Assembly: GCA_017643495.1 (NCBI GenBank)
Contig: JAEPNK010000002.1
Coordinates: 930,001-994,000, forward strand
Reading direction: 5' to 3'
Origin: Rhizobiaceae bacterium
Lineage (GTDB): Bacteria > Pseudomonadota > Alphaproteobacteria > Rhizobiales > Rhizobiaceae
DNA length: 64,000 nucleotides
This document shows positions 26,416 to 36,000 of this stretch, piece after piece. The notes beneath the pieces were generated by a model that did not search any database, was not told the origin of the DNA, and saw only the letters and a program-made list of their open reading frames with translations. The position numbers and the translations under genes are program-made. Every line of letters starts with the position of its first letter. Positions within the stretch are counted from its first letter, which is position 1.

Positions 26416-28226
26416 GTATTGATCCCCGTGCCTTCTTTGGCCGAATAGCCGCGTGGTGTGTAAACCCAGGTTTTGCCATCTCCTGTTTTCACTGTTTTTG
26501 TATCTGACGATCCGACAATCACCACGGTCAGCATGTCAACATCATCAACCTTGAGTTCACTAAGCGGAACAACCCGGACCAGTTCTCCCTCGCGCCCGAG
26601 ATTGGTTGCCAGGATGACCGGCGTATCGGCCGGGCGATGATTGAGCAGGACTTCCCTGGCATGGGCAAGCTGGGTACGGCGGCGCTTGGAGACCGGGTTG
26701 TAGAAAGCAATGACAAAATCACCTTCCGCAGCAGCCTTGACGCGCATCTTGATTGATTCCCAGGGGGTAAGCAGGTCAGACAGGGATATGGTACAAAAGT
26801 CGTGACCCAAAGGTGCACCAGCCCTTGCCGCAGCAGCCTGCAATGCAGAAATTCCCGGTGAAACCTCAATTCCGATACGTCTGGCCTGGTCGCTCAATCC
26901 GCCATCGGCCAAAAGTTCAAAGACAAGCGTTGCCATGGCATAAATGCCGGCGTCACCGGAACAGACAAGAGCGACATCCTTTCCCTCGCCTGCCAGCTCC
27001 ATGGCATGGCGCACACGGTCTTCCTCTTTGCCAAGGTCGAAATCATGTCGCACTTTTCCTTCCGAAACCGGGGCGATCAGATCAAGATAAAGCGTATAGC
27101 CAACCAGGTCCGTTGATGCACCGATCATTCGGGTTACTTCGGGCGAACGCCAGCCTTCCTGTCCCGGCCCAATGCCAACAACGAACAGCTTTCCACGAGC
27201 CTTGCCGATATCATTCATGTCGAGTATTTCCTGTGCACGCGCAATTGCAACCGTTGCCCGTTTCGATTTCTTCTTTTGCTGGACGAGAAGGCCATCATCC
27301 CCTGTTGCCGCAAGCGCTGCACCTTCCGCAACGCCATGACATCCTACTTCCGCGAAAACCACATCGGATGGATTGGCAAGACGCGGTGTTTCCTGTTCCA
27401 GTCTCGCCGCATCAAAGAATATTGCCGGTACGCCCAGATGCTCCGCCACAGCATGAATTGCCACCTCGTCCGCCTTCAGGTCAATCGAGGCGACTGCGGC
27501 TATGCAGGCCGGTGGCAGACTATGGTCAGCCAATGCCTGTTTGACGAGGCCGATCACCTCGGAAGGTTCGGCACCGCGTTCGCATCCGACACCCAGCACA
27601 TGGCGGCGTGGATAATAAACGAGTTCCAGCGGTGCATGATCCCGAACCGTTTCCGAGGTGCTGATCACGCATTCCCCGTCATCATCGAGCGGCAACCTGC
27701 TTTCCATCAGCCAGCGTGCGCCATTGATATACCTGCCCTGAAGCCGCACTTCATCACCCGACAATAGCGCCGCCATGACGTTCTTCGCATTTTCGGGATT
27801 GGCCAGGGTCCAGCCTTCGGGCGGATTATCGAGGGCAATGCCAAACCTCAAGTCGCCGGCCGTGGTTATGGCCGCATGGGCTACAAGGCCGGCGGCTACC
27901 TGTTCAGCCAGGTCATTCGCGCCATGATGTCCCCCAAGCAGCGGCACCACGGAAGAACCGTCTTCAGCTACGGCAAGAACAGGCGGCTCTTTCTGCTTGT
28001 CGGCAAGCAGGGGCGCCAACAGCCTTATGATGGCACCGGCCGCCATGACTGCAATAACCGGCTCGCCAGCCCTGAAGCGCGTTTGCATGTGTGTCCGGGT
28101 ATCATCAAACGTGGTGTCAGCCCGGCTGCAGCGTGTCGCCAGCCCTTCAATGCTGCCTCCCGTAACCTGCTTGATCCTGCTGGCCGTTTCAAAAGCACTG
28201 TCGGAAAGAATGATAATGCTTGTCAT
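26412..28226 (-). CDS. cobJ: CbiG-CobJ fusion: cobalt-precorrin-5A hydrolase-like plus precorrin-3B C17-methyltransferase
   Basis: This 604-residue protein joins two enzymes. Residues 1 to about 335 are CbiG-like: VMAAGAIIRLLAPLLADK, VVPLLGGHHGANDLA, and the CbiG/CobE C-terminal part LGVGCERGAEPSEV through VGCHGVAEGAALAATG. From about residue 346 the CobJ methylase starts: KLFVVGIGPGQEGWRSPEVT, LVCSGDAGIYAMATLVFEL, VSPGISALQAAAARAGAPLGHDFCTISLSDLLTPW. CobJ methylates C17 and drives ring contraction; CbiG opens the ring-A lactone in the cobalt-early route. Similar fusions are known in alphaproteobacteria such as Rhodobacter. It overlaps both neighbours by 4 bp. Confidence 0.95.
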   Translation of the reverse strand: MTSIIILSDSAFETASRIKQVTGGSIEGLATRCSRADTTFDDTRTHMQTRFRAGEPVIAVMAAGAIIRLLAPLLADKQKEPPVLAVAEDGSSVVPLLGGHHGANDLAEQVAAGLVAHAAITTAGDLRFGIALDNPPEGWTLANPENAKNVMAALLSGDEVRLQGRYINGARWLMESRLPLDDDGECVISTSETVRDHAPLELVYYPRRHVLGVGCERGAEPSEVIGLVKQALADHSLPPACIAAVASIDLKADEVAIHAVAEHLGVPAIFFDAARLEQETPRLANPSDVVFAEVGCHGVAEGAALAATGDDGLLVQQKKKSKRATVAIARAQEILDMNDIGKARGKLFVVGIGPGQEGWRSPEVTRMIGASTDLVGYTLYLDLIAPVSEGKVRHDFDLGKEEDRVRHAMELAGEGKDVALVCSGDAGIYAMATLVFELLADGGLSDQARRIGIEVSPGISALQAAAARAGAPLGHDFCTISLSDLLTPWESIKMRVKAAAEGDFVIAFYNPVSKRRRTQLAHAREVLLNHRPADTPVILATNLGREGELVRVVPLSELKVDDVDMLTVVIVGSSDTKTVKTGDGKTWVYTPRGYSAKEGTGINT

Positions 28227-28963
28227 CCGGTCATGCCCTCAACCGGCATTTCAAGATTGCCGATCCAGTCTTCGGCGCCCTTGTAGATCAGGATCATCGA
28301 GAAATAGGGAGCCTTGTCATCCGGCACCCGCGCCAGCGGCATGATCTTCTGTTCATCAAGACTGACCCGCTCCAGATATCCGGCACGCGCCATCAGTCCG
28401 GCTTCGTCTATGAGTCTGCGTATCCGGGCAAAATGCCGCCCGATCTTGATAACGGCAATTGCATCGCCGGAAGAGAACCGCTCAAGCAGGGTACCGTCAT
28501 CAAGCGGTGCCGGGCAGATGGTCAGCACATCGTTGCGGGCGGCAAGCGGGCGTTGCAGGGCAGCAGCCGAAGCCATGAGGGAAGAGATGCCAGGTACGAT
28601 CTGGCAATCGAATTCCCCGGACAGCCGTTCAAACACATACATGAAGGACCCATAAAAAAACGGATCCCCCTCGCACAGCACACAGACATCCCTGCCTGCT
28701 TTCAGGTGACCGGCAATCTCGTCTGCCTTTTCGTCATAGATCCGCGCAGCAGGGAAGCGCTCAACCCGCATTGGAATAACAATGGGAATTTCAGTCTGGG
28801 AAGGGTCAAGATATTCTGAAACAATGGACCGGGCAAAGCTTTCCCCGTCGTCAGGCGCAGGATAGGCGACAACAGGACAGGCCTTCAAAATACGATGGGC
28901 CTTGAGGGTAATCAGTTCCGGGTCTCCCGGCCCCACACCCAGTCCGTAAAGCGTGCCACTCAT
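28223..28963 (-). CDS. cobI: precorrin-2 C20-methyltransferase
   Basis: CobI (CbiL) converts precorrin-2 to precorrin-3A. From the chosen start the protein has 246 residues: SGTLYGLGVGPGDPELITLKA, VVAYPAPDDGESFARSIV, VCVLCEGDPFFYGSFMYVFERL and CQIVPGISSLMASAAALQRPLA are the expected methylase blocks. The start at 28963 follows GAGG and lies 7 bp after the cobL stop. An upstream extension to 29110 overlaps cobL in another frame and is rejected. Confidence 0.96.
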   Translation of the reverse strand: MSGTLYGLGVGPGDPELITLKAHRILKACPVVAYPAPDDGESFARSIVSEYLDPSQTEIPIVIPMRVERFPAARIYDEKADEIAGHLKAGRDVCVLCEGDPFFYGSFMYVFERLSGEFDCQIVPGISSLMASAAALQRPLAARNDVLTICPAPLDDGTLLERFSSGDAIAVIKIGRHFARIRRLIDEAGLMARAGYLERVSLDEQKIMPLARVPDDKAPYFSMILIYKGAEDWIGNLEMPVEGMTG

Positions 28964-28970
28964 GAAAACC

Positions 28971-30173
28971 TCACTTGACCACAGACCATTGGGTAACCGG
29001 CATTGCCGGTTTCCAGCCGCGGAAACGGCCAACAGGCTCGGCAGTCTGGATACCGAGCCGCACGAGGTTGCCCCCGTGTTGACCATGCAATTTGCCCAGA
29101 CATGCTTCACTTTCGACTGTTACCGCATTGGCCACCAGTCGTCCGCCCGGACGCAGGGCATTCCAGCAAGCCTCGAAAACACCGTCAGTCGTCAAACCGC
29201 CGCCGATGAAAATTGCATCTGGCCGGGGCAATCCTTCAAGTTTGTCCGGAGCACTGCCCTGGAGAATGTTCAGCTTGGGCACGCCCAGGTTGACGGCATT
29301 CTTCCTGATCATGTCACATCGCCCTTCATCCGGCTCCACGGCATGGGCAACCGCACCCCGGCTGGCGCGCATCCATTCGACGGCCACCGAGCCACAACCC
29401 GCACCAACATCCCAAAGCACGGCATCGGGAAACGGGGCCAGCGAAGAGAGCGTGACGGCACGAACAGCCTGTTTGGTCAATTGCCCGTCATGAACGAAAG
29501 CCGCATCGGGCAAACCGCCAGACCGGGAGTGGAAATCCAGTCCCTCATCCGCAACGCATTCGATCGCGAGTGTATGAAAATCAGGAGCGCGCGCAGACCA
29601 GTTTTCCGCAATGCCGTCCATTCTGCTTTCATCACGCCCACCCAAGGCAGACAGTACGCTTATCCGGCTCCGCGAATAACCTGTCTTGCAAAGCAGTGCA
29701 GCCACTTCACGTGGCGTATCCCCGTCCCGGGTCAGGACAAACAATCTGGCGCGCGGCGCAAAATGGGGAATGATCTGTTCAACTGCCCTGCCGTGTACCG
29801 TGACAGTATCACAGTCAGCCAGGCTCCACCCCATTCTGCAAGCCGCCCACTGAAAGGCTGAAAGCTGCGGGAAAAAACGCACTTCCTCAGCCGGGATTGC
29901 CTTCAGAATGCGAGCGCCAACCGAAAACCAGAGAGGGTCGCCGGTCACCAGAATGACGATGCGCCGTCCCTTGTGGGAACGGATTTCATCAATCATCGCA
30001 TCAAACGGAGATGGCCAGGCAATGCGTTTGGCGTCAGGGTTTGGAGCCAGTTTGTGATGGCGGTCACCGCCAATGATGATTTCTGCTTCTGACACCCGGG
30101 CAAGCGCATCGGCAAACAGGCCATCGACACCGTCCTCACCTATGCCGACAATGTCCAGCCAGGCATTGCTCAT
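28971..30173 (-). CDS. cobL: precorrin-6Y C5,15-methyltransferase (decarboxylating), CbiE-CbiT fusion
   Basis: CobL methylates C5 and C15 and decarboxylates the ring-C acetate. In this 400-residue protein the N-terminal CbiE half shows WLDIVGIGEDGVDGLFADA, IIIGGDRHHKLAPN and LVTGDPLWFSVGARIL. The C-terminal CbiT half (from about residue 210) has VTLSSLAPFPDAVLWDVGAGCGSVAVEWMR with the AdoMet loop, and PDAIFIGGGLTTDGVFEACW. The fusion is the form found in aerobic cob operons. It overlaps cobH by 4 bp. Confidence 0.95.
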   Translation of the reverse strand: MSNAWLDIVGIGEDGVDGLFADALARVSEAEIIIGGDRHHKLAPNPDAKRIAWPSPFDAMIDEIRSHKGRRIVILVTGDPLWFSVGARILKAIPAEEVRFFPQLSAFQWAACRMGWSLADCDTVTVHGRAVEQIIPHFAPRARLFVLTRDGDTPREVAALLCKTGYSRSRISVLSALGGRDESRMDGIAENWSARAPDFHTLAIECVADEGLDFHSRSGGLPDAAFVHDGQLTKQAVRAVTLSSLAPFPDAVLWDVGAGCGSVAVEWMRASRGAVAHAVEPDEGRCDMIRKNAVNLGVPKLNILQGSAPDKLEGLPRPDAIFIGGGLTTDGVFEACWNALRPGGRLVANAVTVESEACLGKLHGQHGGNLVRLGIQTAEPVGRFRGWKPAMPVTQWSVVK

Positions 30174-30808
30174 GATTTCAATCCGCTCGCCAGCGCGTTG
30201 ACAATGCTGGCTGCCATTGCAGAGCCGCCCCGCCGGCCATGTACCGTAACGAACTCAAGGCCGAGTTCATTGCCCGCCAGAGCCGCTTTCGATTCTGCCG
30301 ATCCGATGAAACCAACCGGAATTCCGATGATCAGTGCAGGCTTGGCCTCGCCAGCGACGATGCGATCCAGCAAATGGAAGAGTGCCGTTGGCGCGTTCCC
30401 GATGACGACAATCGACCCTCCGAGTTCTTCCCAGAATTCAACCGCAGCTGCGGATCGGGTATTGCCGATTGCCTTGGCACGGTCAGGCACCTCCTGCTCG
30501 TTGAGCGTGCATACAAGCCTTGTCTCCGGAGGAAGAAACTTGCGCGTGATTCCTGCCTTTACCATCTCGACATCGCAGTGAACCACGGGACGTTCCGTTT
30601 TCAGCGCAGCAATTCCCGCTTCGGCAGCGCCACCTGAAAAATCGAGGTCATCAAGTATGTCGATCATTCCGCAAGAATGAATCAGCCGCATTGCCAGTGG
30701 CCGCATTGCTTCCGGCAACCGGTCGAGTCGCGCCTCGCGCTCAACCGTTGCAAAGGACTGCCTGTAAATCTCGTCCGGATCGTGGATATAATCGGCCACG
30801 GCCATCAT
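30170..30808 (-). CDS. cobH: precorrin-8X methylmutase
   Basis: CobH moves the methyl group from C11 to C12 to give hydrogenobyrinic acid. The protein contains MRLIHSCGMIDILDDLDFSGGA with the active-site His, PVVHCDVEMVKAGITRKFLP, and LIIGIPVGFIGSAESKAALA, all typical. Three tandem possible starts (GTG, ATG, ATG at 30811, 30808 and 30805) exist; I use the ATG at 30808, which shares one base with the cbiX stop (TGATG), giving 212 residues. Confidence 0.95.
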   Translation of the reverse strand: MMAVADYIHDPDEIYRQSFATVEREARLDRLPEAMRPLAMRLIHSCGMIDILDDLDFSGGAAEAGIAALKTERPVVHCDVEMVKAGITRKFLPPETRLVCTLNEQEVPDRAKAIGNTRSAAAVEFWEELGGSIVVIGNAPTALFHLLDRIVAGEAKPALIIGIPVGFIGSAESKAALAGNELGLEFVTVHGRRGGSAMAASIVNALASGLKS

Positions 30809-31947
30809 CACTTCTTCATGCTCTCCGGTCCGTGCGGATGATCCGCATGCGGATAGGGATGATGATGGTGGTCATGGTCATGTCCGTGGGAATGGCCATG
30901 ATCATGACTGTGTGAATGTCCGTGGTGATGATGATGGTCGCCTTGCGGCTCCAGTGGACCGGGAGACGCATGACTGTGCACCGGCGTCCATGGCAGGCCA
31001 TGCTTGAGGCAGAACTCCTCTTCCCTGCAGGAAGCATCGCAATCACCTTCGCACGGGCAGTTTTCCAGTCCGCCGCCAATTCCCTCAACGTGATGATGAT
31101 GGCTTTCCTGGGCAAGTCCGACCTGGTCTTCGAAACCAAGTACCTGCTCACGATACTTGCACATCTGGCAGTTCATTACCGCCGAACCCTCGACAATCTC
31201 GTTCACCCGGTCGCGAAACGTGTCCAGCACCAGCGGATGGTCATTAAGGTAACCCGCCTTGACGAACTCGATATCGGGATGGCGGACGGCAACCTCGTCC
31301 GTATAGGCATAAATGCGCTTGATCAGCACACCGGTAAACAGAAAATACGGAAAGATGACAATTCGCTTGTAACCGAGTTTCGCAGCATGTTCGAGCGCCG
31401 GTTCAACCAGCGGGAATGTTACCCCGGAATAACAGGTCTCTCCCCACCCAAAGCCCTTTCCTTCCCAGAGCATGCGCATCACCTTGGCCACATTTGAGTT
31501 GGCGTCGGGATCGGAGGAACCACGCCCGACAACCATGAGCAGGGTGTCATGCGGATCAACCTGCGTTTCGCAGGCCGCGATCGCCTCGTCAATGCGCTCG
31601 GCAGCAGCCCTGATCATCTTCAGGTCAACCCCAAGCTCCCGTCCATATTCAACGGCCATGCCCGGATTCTGGGCAGCGTAGGTATTCAGCACGGACGGTA
31701 TGTCATTCTTGGCATGGCCTGCAGCAAACAGCATTCCAGGCACGGCGAGGACACGTGTGACCCCTTGGTCACGAAGTGAATCAAGCCCCGAATGGATCAC
31801 GGGATTGCAAAATTCAAGATAGCCGTATTCGACAGGCAGTTCCGGAAAAAGTTCTTTCAGGCCGGTCGCAACCTTGGAGAATTCCTTCGCTGCATTCTGG
31901 TTTCGGCTGCCGTGGCCACAAACCATGATTCCTAGTTTCTCGGACAT
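30808..31947 (-). CDS. cbiX: sirohydrochlorin/precorrin cobaltochelatase CbiX with His- and Cys-rich tail
   Basis: CbiX inserts cobalt (or another metal) into an early tetrapyrrole. The first 240 residues are two chelatase repeats: GIMVCGHGSRNQNAAKEF with His12, then LLMVVGRGSSDPDANSNVAK in the second half, where the histidine is replaced. The tail carries MNCQMCKYREQVLGFEDQVG (CxxC), then CPCEGDCDASCREEEFC and a very long His-rich stretch around residues 335-370. Long CbiX proteins in other bacteria also have His-rich and Fe-S-type tails. It lies 2 bp after the small His-rich gene and couples to cobH. Confidence 0.92.
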   Translation of the reverse strand: MSEKLGIMVCGHGSRNQNAAKEFSKVATGLKELFPELPVEYGYLEFCNPVIHSGLDSLRDQGVTRVLAVPGMLFAAGHAKNDIPSVLNTYAAQNPGMAVEYGRELGVDLKMIRAAAERIDEAIAACETQVDPHDTLLMVVGRGSSDPDANSNVAKVMRMLWEGKGFGWGETCYSGVTFPLVEPALEHAAKLGYKRIVIFPYFLFTGVLIKRIYAYTDEVAVRHPDIEFVKAGYLNDHPLVLDTFRDRVNEIVEGSAVMNCQMCKYREQVLGFEDQVGLAQESHHHHVEGIGGGLENCPCEGDCDASCREEEFCLKHGLPWTPVHSHASPGPLEPQGDHHHHHGHSHSHDHGHSHGHDHDHHHHPYPHADHPHGPESMKK

Positions 31948-31949
31948 GC

Positions 31950-32180
31950 TCAGGCCGCCTCTTCAGCGGTTTCGGCATCGGCAACTTCTTCTTTTTCTTC
32001 ATCCTTCTGGGCAAGCTTGCCCACGATTGCAGCAAGAGCGCCAGCTACGACAAGTGCACCAACCCCGACCCAGTGCGAGTGGCCTGCAAGCTCCCCGATA
32101 TGCCCGGCATGGGCGAGGGCCTGACCACTGAAAGCCATTGAGAGCAGCACAGCTGCCGGCAGGGTCTGGAAAAACTTCAT
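31950..32180 (-). CDS. small His-containing membrane protein (DUF6732-like)
   Basis: The 76-residue protein has a signal-like N-terminus (FFQTLPAAVLLSMAFSGQAL), a short periplasmic-type motif AHAGHIGELAGHSHW with five histidines, one membrane segment (VGVGALVVAGALAAIVGKLA) and an acidic Glu-rich C-terminus. Similar small proteins precede cbiX in Rhodobacterales and are listed as DUF6732, as far as I recall. The His pattern before a cobalt chelatase gene suggests a cobalt-binding or uptake accessory, in the spirit of CbtB; that is inference. It is the first gene of the operon ending with the EamA permease. Confidence 0.7.
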   Translation of the reverse strand: MKFFQTLPAAVLLSMAFSGQALAHAGHIGELAGHSHWVGVGALVVAGALAAIVGKLAQKDEEKEEVADAETAEEAA

Positions 32181-32289
32181 GTCAAAATCCTTTCACTTCT
32201 TGTGCCGCATGGTCAGCTTCGGCTGAAAGAAACGACAGCACGCTGACCTGCAATGCCCTGAACCGACCGGATTGTTGCTGAAAAAGAAA

Positions 32290-32410
32290 AGGCACGCGCT
32301 TCCCCGGAAGCACGTTTGTCATTTTGTCATGACGGTCACCGTCTTGGTCCCCTGTTTGGGTCAACCGCACCGGCATCTTTCTCAGCCCCAATTCCGAAAA
32401 TGGGCACCAT
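32290..32410 (-). promoter_or_regulatory. leader resembling a degenerate cobalamin riboswitch
   Basis: On the minus strand, upstream of the first gene of the cbiX-cobHLIJM operon, the order GGTGCCC (32408-32402), a short stem-loop closed by CCC/GGG, TGAGAAAGATGCCGGTGCGG (to 32365), AAGACGGTGACCG (32345-32333) and CTTCCGGGGAAG (32310-32299) follows the order of conserved blocks in cobalamin riboswitches. In canonical examples these are GGTgCCC, AAAAGGGAAcaCGGTG and CGCAACtGTnA. I cannot find a clean B12-box (CCAGGAGACCTGCC-like), so the call is tentative. The 308-bp gap 32181-32488 contains no supported gene. Confidence 0.4.
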
Positions 32411-32488
32411 CAGGATCAAGGGTAAGTCGGTGACCGCACAAGGTCAAACGCTTTCCCGTCATTTATTCCGCTTTTTGCGACCCGGGCC

Positions 32489-32914
32489 TCAGTTTCTGAG
32501 GCGCTGCAGATCCGCAGCCTCAAGACCAAGTATGGATGCGGTCCGGCGGATCAGGTCCACTTCCTCCGCATGAACTTCCTTGTCGGATTTTGCAATCGAC
32601 ATCATGTGCAGCAACAGGGACCGTTTTCGGTCATCATCCAATTGCTCAAACATGACTGCCGCATCATCGACCGTGGTTTCATAGCCGAACTCGCGCAGAT
32701 ACTCGATCACCTGCGGCACATCCTCTTCCGGAATGCCAAATGCGATCTTGCAGATGCGCTTGAAATTCTCCAGCTCTTCAGGAAGCAGTTTGCCATCGGC
32801 AAACATCATCCGGACAAGCAATATCAGTTCGCTGGTGAGTTGCAGGTCATCTGCAACACGCCGCACGGATTTATCCTGGTCGAGCCAGCTTCTGATTCTG
32901 TCGACTACAATCAT
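32489..32914 (-). CDS. TerB/DjlA-N-like soluble protein
   Basis: This is an all-helical soluble protein with LILLVRMMFADGKLLPEELENFKRIC and SLLLHMMSIAKSDKEVHAEEVDLIRR, two matching half-repeats whose acidic loops (DGKLLPEE, DKEVHAEE) are characteristic of the TerB fold. I place the start at 32914 (MIVVDRIRSWLDQ), giving about 141 residues as is usual for stand-alone TerB proteins; an ATG at 32956 would add 14 residues. It diverges from the hybrid kinase gene with about 130 bp between starts. Its function is unknown beyond a proposed link to membrane stress. Confidence 0.75.
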   Translation of the reverse strand: MIVVDRIRSWLDQDKSVRRVADDLQLTSELILLVRMMFADGKLLPEELENFKRICKIAFGIPEEDVPQVIEYLREFGYETTVDDAAVMFEQLDDDRKRSLLLHMMSIAKSDKEVHAEEVDLIRRTASILGLEAADLQRLRN

Positions 32915-33043
32915 TCCCCATCCCACGGTTAACGATTCGTACACGTTAAAATGCATAATGGCGGGTTAGACCATATGGTGCAATACAAGCCTTAAGCTCA
33001 GTCATGTTTTATGGGGAGAATGAAACATGCGGGGGGAGTTGGC

Positions 33044-36000
33044 ATGCGAATATCAAATCCCGAAGAAATATCCATCGATGAATTGATCGGTGACCGCGAC
33101 CGGCTTGAACAATTGGTTGCTGAATATACATTGCTCAGCCACACCGTTGAAAAAAGTCCTCTCCCATATGCAATTTTCGACAAAGACAACTGTCTCGTAG
33201 CCTGGAACAAGAGTTACGAAGTTATCCATGCATCCGCGTTTCTGGAAAACAGGGAAAAAGCTGAAAGCGGCAAACTCAGCCACAGCGAGATAACTTCCCT
33301 TACCGCATCGGGTTTTCTTGAGGGCGAAGCCCTCGACAACCATCTGGCATCCTGCAAGGACCAGCAATACACCGACTTCAACCAGTGGCATGACCGATGG
33401 TATGGAGAACACGGCTGGTACCGGGTCATAAAATTCCAGTTGCCAAACGGCGAAGTGGCAGGCCTTGCCACAGATATCAGCGAATTGAAAACCCGCGAGA
33501 TCGAGCTGGAAAAGGCAAAACAGCAGGCGGAACTTGCCCAGTCAAAGTTCAGTGAAGCCATTTCCGTCCTCGACGACGGATTTGTTATCTTCGACGAGGA
33601 AGACCGGCTTGTTACCTGCAACGATGCATTCCGAAAACAGTTTGCCGATGGTGCAAGATACCTGATTGAAGGCAATACATACCGTGAAATGACTCTCGAA
33701 CTGGCCCATTCCGGAATTATCCCGGGTGTAAAGGGAAAAGAAGAAGAGTTCGTTGACGGCCTGATCAAGAAGCGACGTTCCGAAGAAGGCTTCACGCACA
33801 CATTCCAGCGCCATGACGGAATATGGATACGCCAGCGTGACAAGCGAACACCGTCTGGCCAGTTGATCGGTGTCAGAACAGACATCACCGAACTGAAAGA
33901 GCGCGAGCTCGAAATCGAGAAAACCTCCAAACGCTTTTCGGAAACGACTGAAGCGATGGCCCAGGGCCTGGTGGTTCTCGAAGACGAAATCGTCACGATG
34001 TACAATTCCAAGATTCTGGAAATCCTGGAACTTGACGAAAGTATCCTGTTTATCGGCCAGACTTTGGAAGGCCTGATCACAATGCAAGTGGAACAGGGCT
34101 GCTTCGGGGAAAGGTCCCAGGGCATCAGCTATGAAGCGGTTCGGCGGAAACTGGCCGAGAGCAATGGCAGCTACCGTTCTGAGCGCAGCACACGCAGCGG
34201 CAAGATTGTTCGTGTCGACGGTGTACAGACCGAAAACGGCTCCCACATTCTCACTTTCACCGATGTGAGCGAACTCAACAGGCGTGAACGGGAACTTGAA
34301 ACAACTTCCAAGCGGCTTCGCACGACAATTGATGCAATGGCGCAAGGCATAATCGTTTTCGAGCACAATCGCATCGTGATGTTCAACCAGAATGCGATGG
34401 AAATTCTTGAAATTGATGAAGAAGTCCTGTTCGAAGGACAGGAAATACACGAATTCCTGGCAGCCCAGCAAGCAAGAGGCTGTTTTGGTAATCAGGAGAT
34501 CGGGGAAAAATTCGTTGAAAAACACACCCGGTTGATCGCTCAAGGAGAGCCCTATCAGCTTGAACGCCGCACAATCAGTGGCAAGTATCTCCGGGTTGAC
34601 GGTGCCCCGGGCGAGAACAACAGCCTGATTCTGACATTTACGGATGTGTCTTCAACCAAGACCAGAGAACAGGAATTCGAAAAAACCTCCCAGTTGTTCA
34701 TGGAAACAACAGAAGCCATGAGCCAGGGCATGCTGGTTTTCGGTGAGGAAACAATCGAGTTTTACAACGAGCGGGCCGAGGAAATGCTCGGTGTGCCCGG
34801 AGATGTGCTGTTCGTTGGTGGTTACTGGCGTGACTTCCTCGAGTACCAACTGGAGCGCGGCGACTTTGGTGACAAGGAAACCGCGCGCCAATACGTTGAT
34901 TCGCTTGTCAAAAAAATTGAAAACCGTATTCCGTACGAAATTGAACGCAGGTCTGTGAGCAATCGCATTCTGCGCGCCAACGGCGCACCCAGCGGCTCCA
35001 CTGACTGGCTTGTCACTTTCACTGACATCACCGGCATGAAGGCACGTGAGGCAGAAATACAGAAAACCTCGCAACTGCTTCAGGGCATTACCGATGCCAT
35101 GATCCAGGGAATGCTGGTCTTTGGTGAAACAAACATCGAATTCGTCAACCCTCAGGCACGGCGCATTCTCGGGGTGCCGGAGGATGTATTGGCGCCAGGC
35201 ATGCCGTGGAGGGACCTGCTGCGTTACCAGATCGACCGCGGCGACTATGGCGCAGGGCCTGAAGCCGAGGCGAAACTCGAAGCGGTTATCAAGCACATTG
35301 AATCCCGCAAGGCACACCACATAGAACGCCGCAACCATGACGGACGGGATCTGCGTGTTGATGGTTCTCCCCTTGGCACGGAAGGCTGGATCGCCACCTA
35401 TACCGATATTTCCGATCTGAAGGCGCGCGAAAACAGCCTCGAAGAGGCAATGCTCGCCGCCGAAGCTGCAGAGCGGGCCAAATCCGAGTTTCTTGCCAAC
35501 ATGAGCCATGAAATCCGGACGCCGATGAACGGCGTAATGGGCATGGCCGAACTGCTGGCGACAACAGACCTGGATGCCAAGCAGCGCATGTTCACGGATG
35601 TGATCGTGAAATCCGGCGCGTCCCTCCTGACCATTATCAATGACATTCTTGACTTCTCGAAGATTGATGCCGGTCAGATGGAACTTGATCCGGCCCCCTT
35701 CACACTCGCAGAAGCAATCGAGGATGTAGCCACACTGGTATCCTCAAAAGTGGCAGAGAAGGATCTCGAACTGATCGTCAGGATCGATCCATCCCTGCCA
35801 AAAACTGTTGTTGGAGATGTCGGCCGGATTCGCCAGATCATTACCAACCTGCTCGGCAATGCGGTCAAGTTCACGGATCAGGGCCATGTTTATATCAATG
35901 TAAGTGGCGAAACCCACGACCAGGGTAACGGCCCGGCCGCCAACCTGCACTTCTCGGTTGAGGATACCGGCATCGGCATTCCGCAAGAAGATTGCGAACG

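Noticed and set aside
30820-30960. Short repetitive DNA that could look like a repeat array
   Set aside because: It is the histidine-codon run of the CbiX tail, not an independent repeat or CRISPR.
32182-32391. 69-codon minus-strand ORF in the cbiX-operon leader
   Set aside because: No ribosome-binding site or family pattern, and it covers the candidate riboswitch-like structure.
33542-34543. 333-codon minus-strand ORF opposite the hybrid kinase
   Set aside because: Antisense to the PAS repeats, and the apparent internal repetition only mirrors those repeats.
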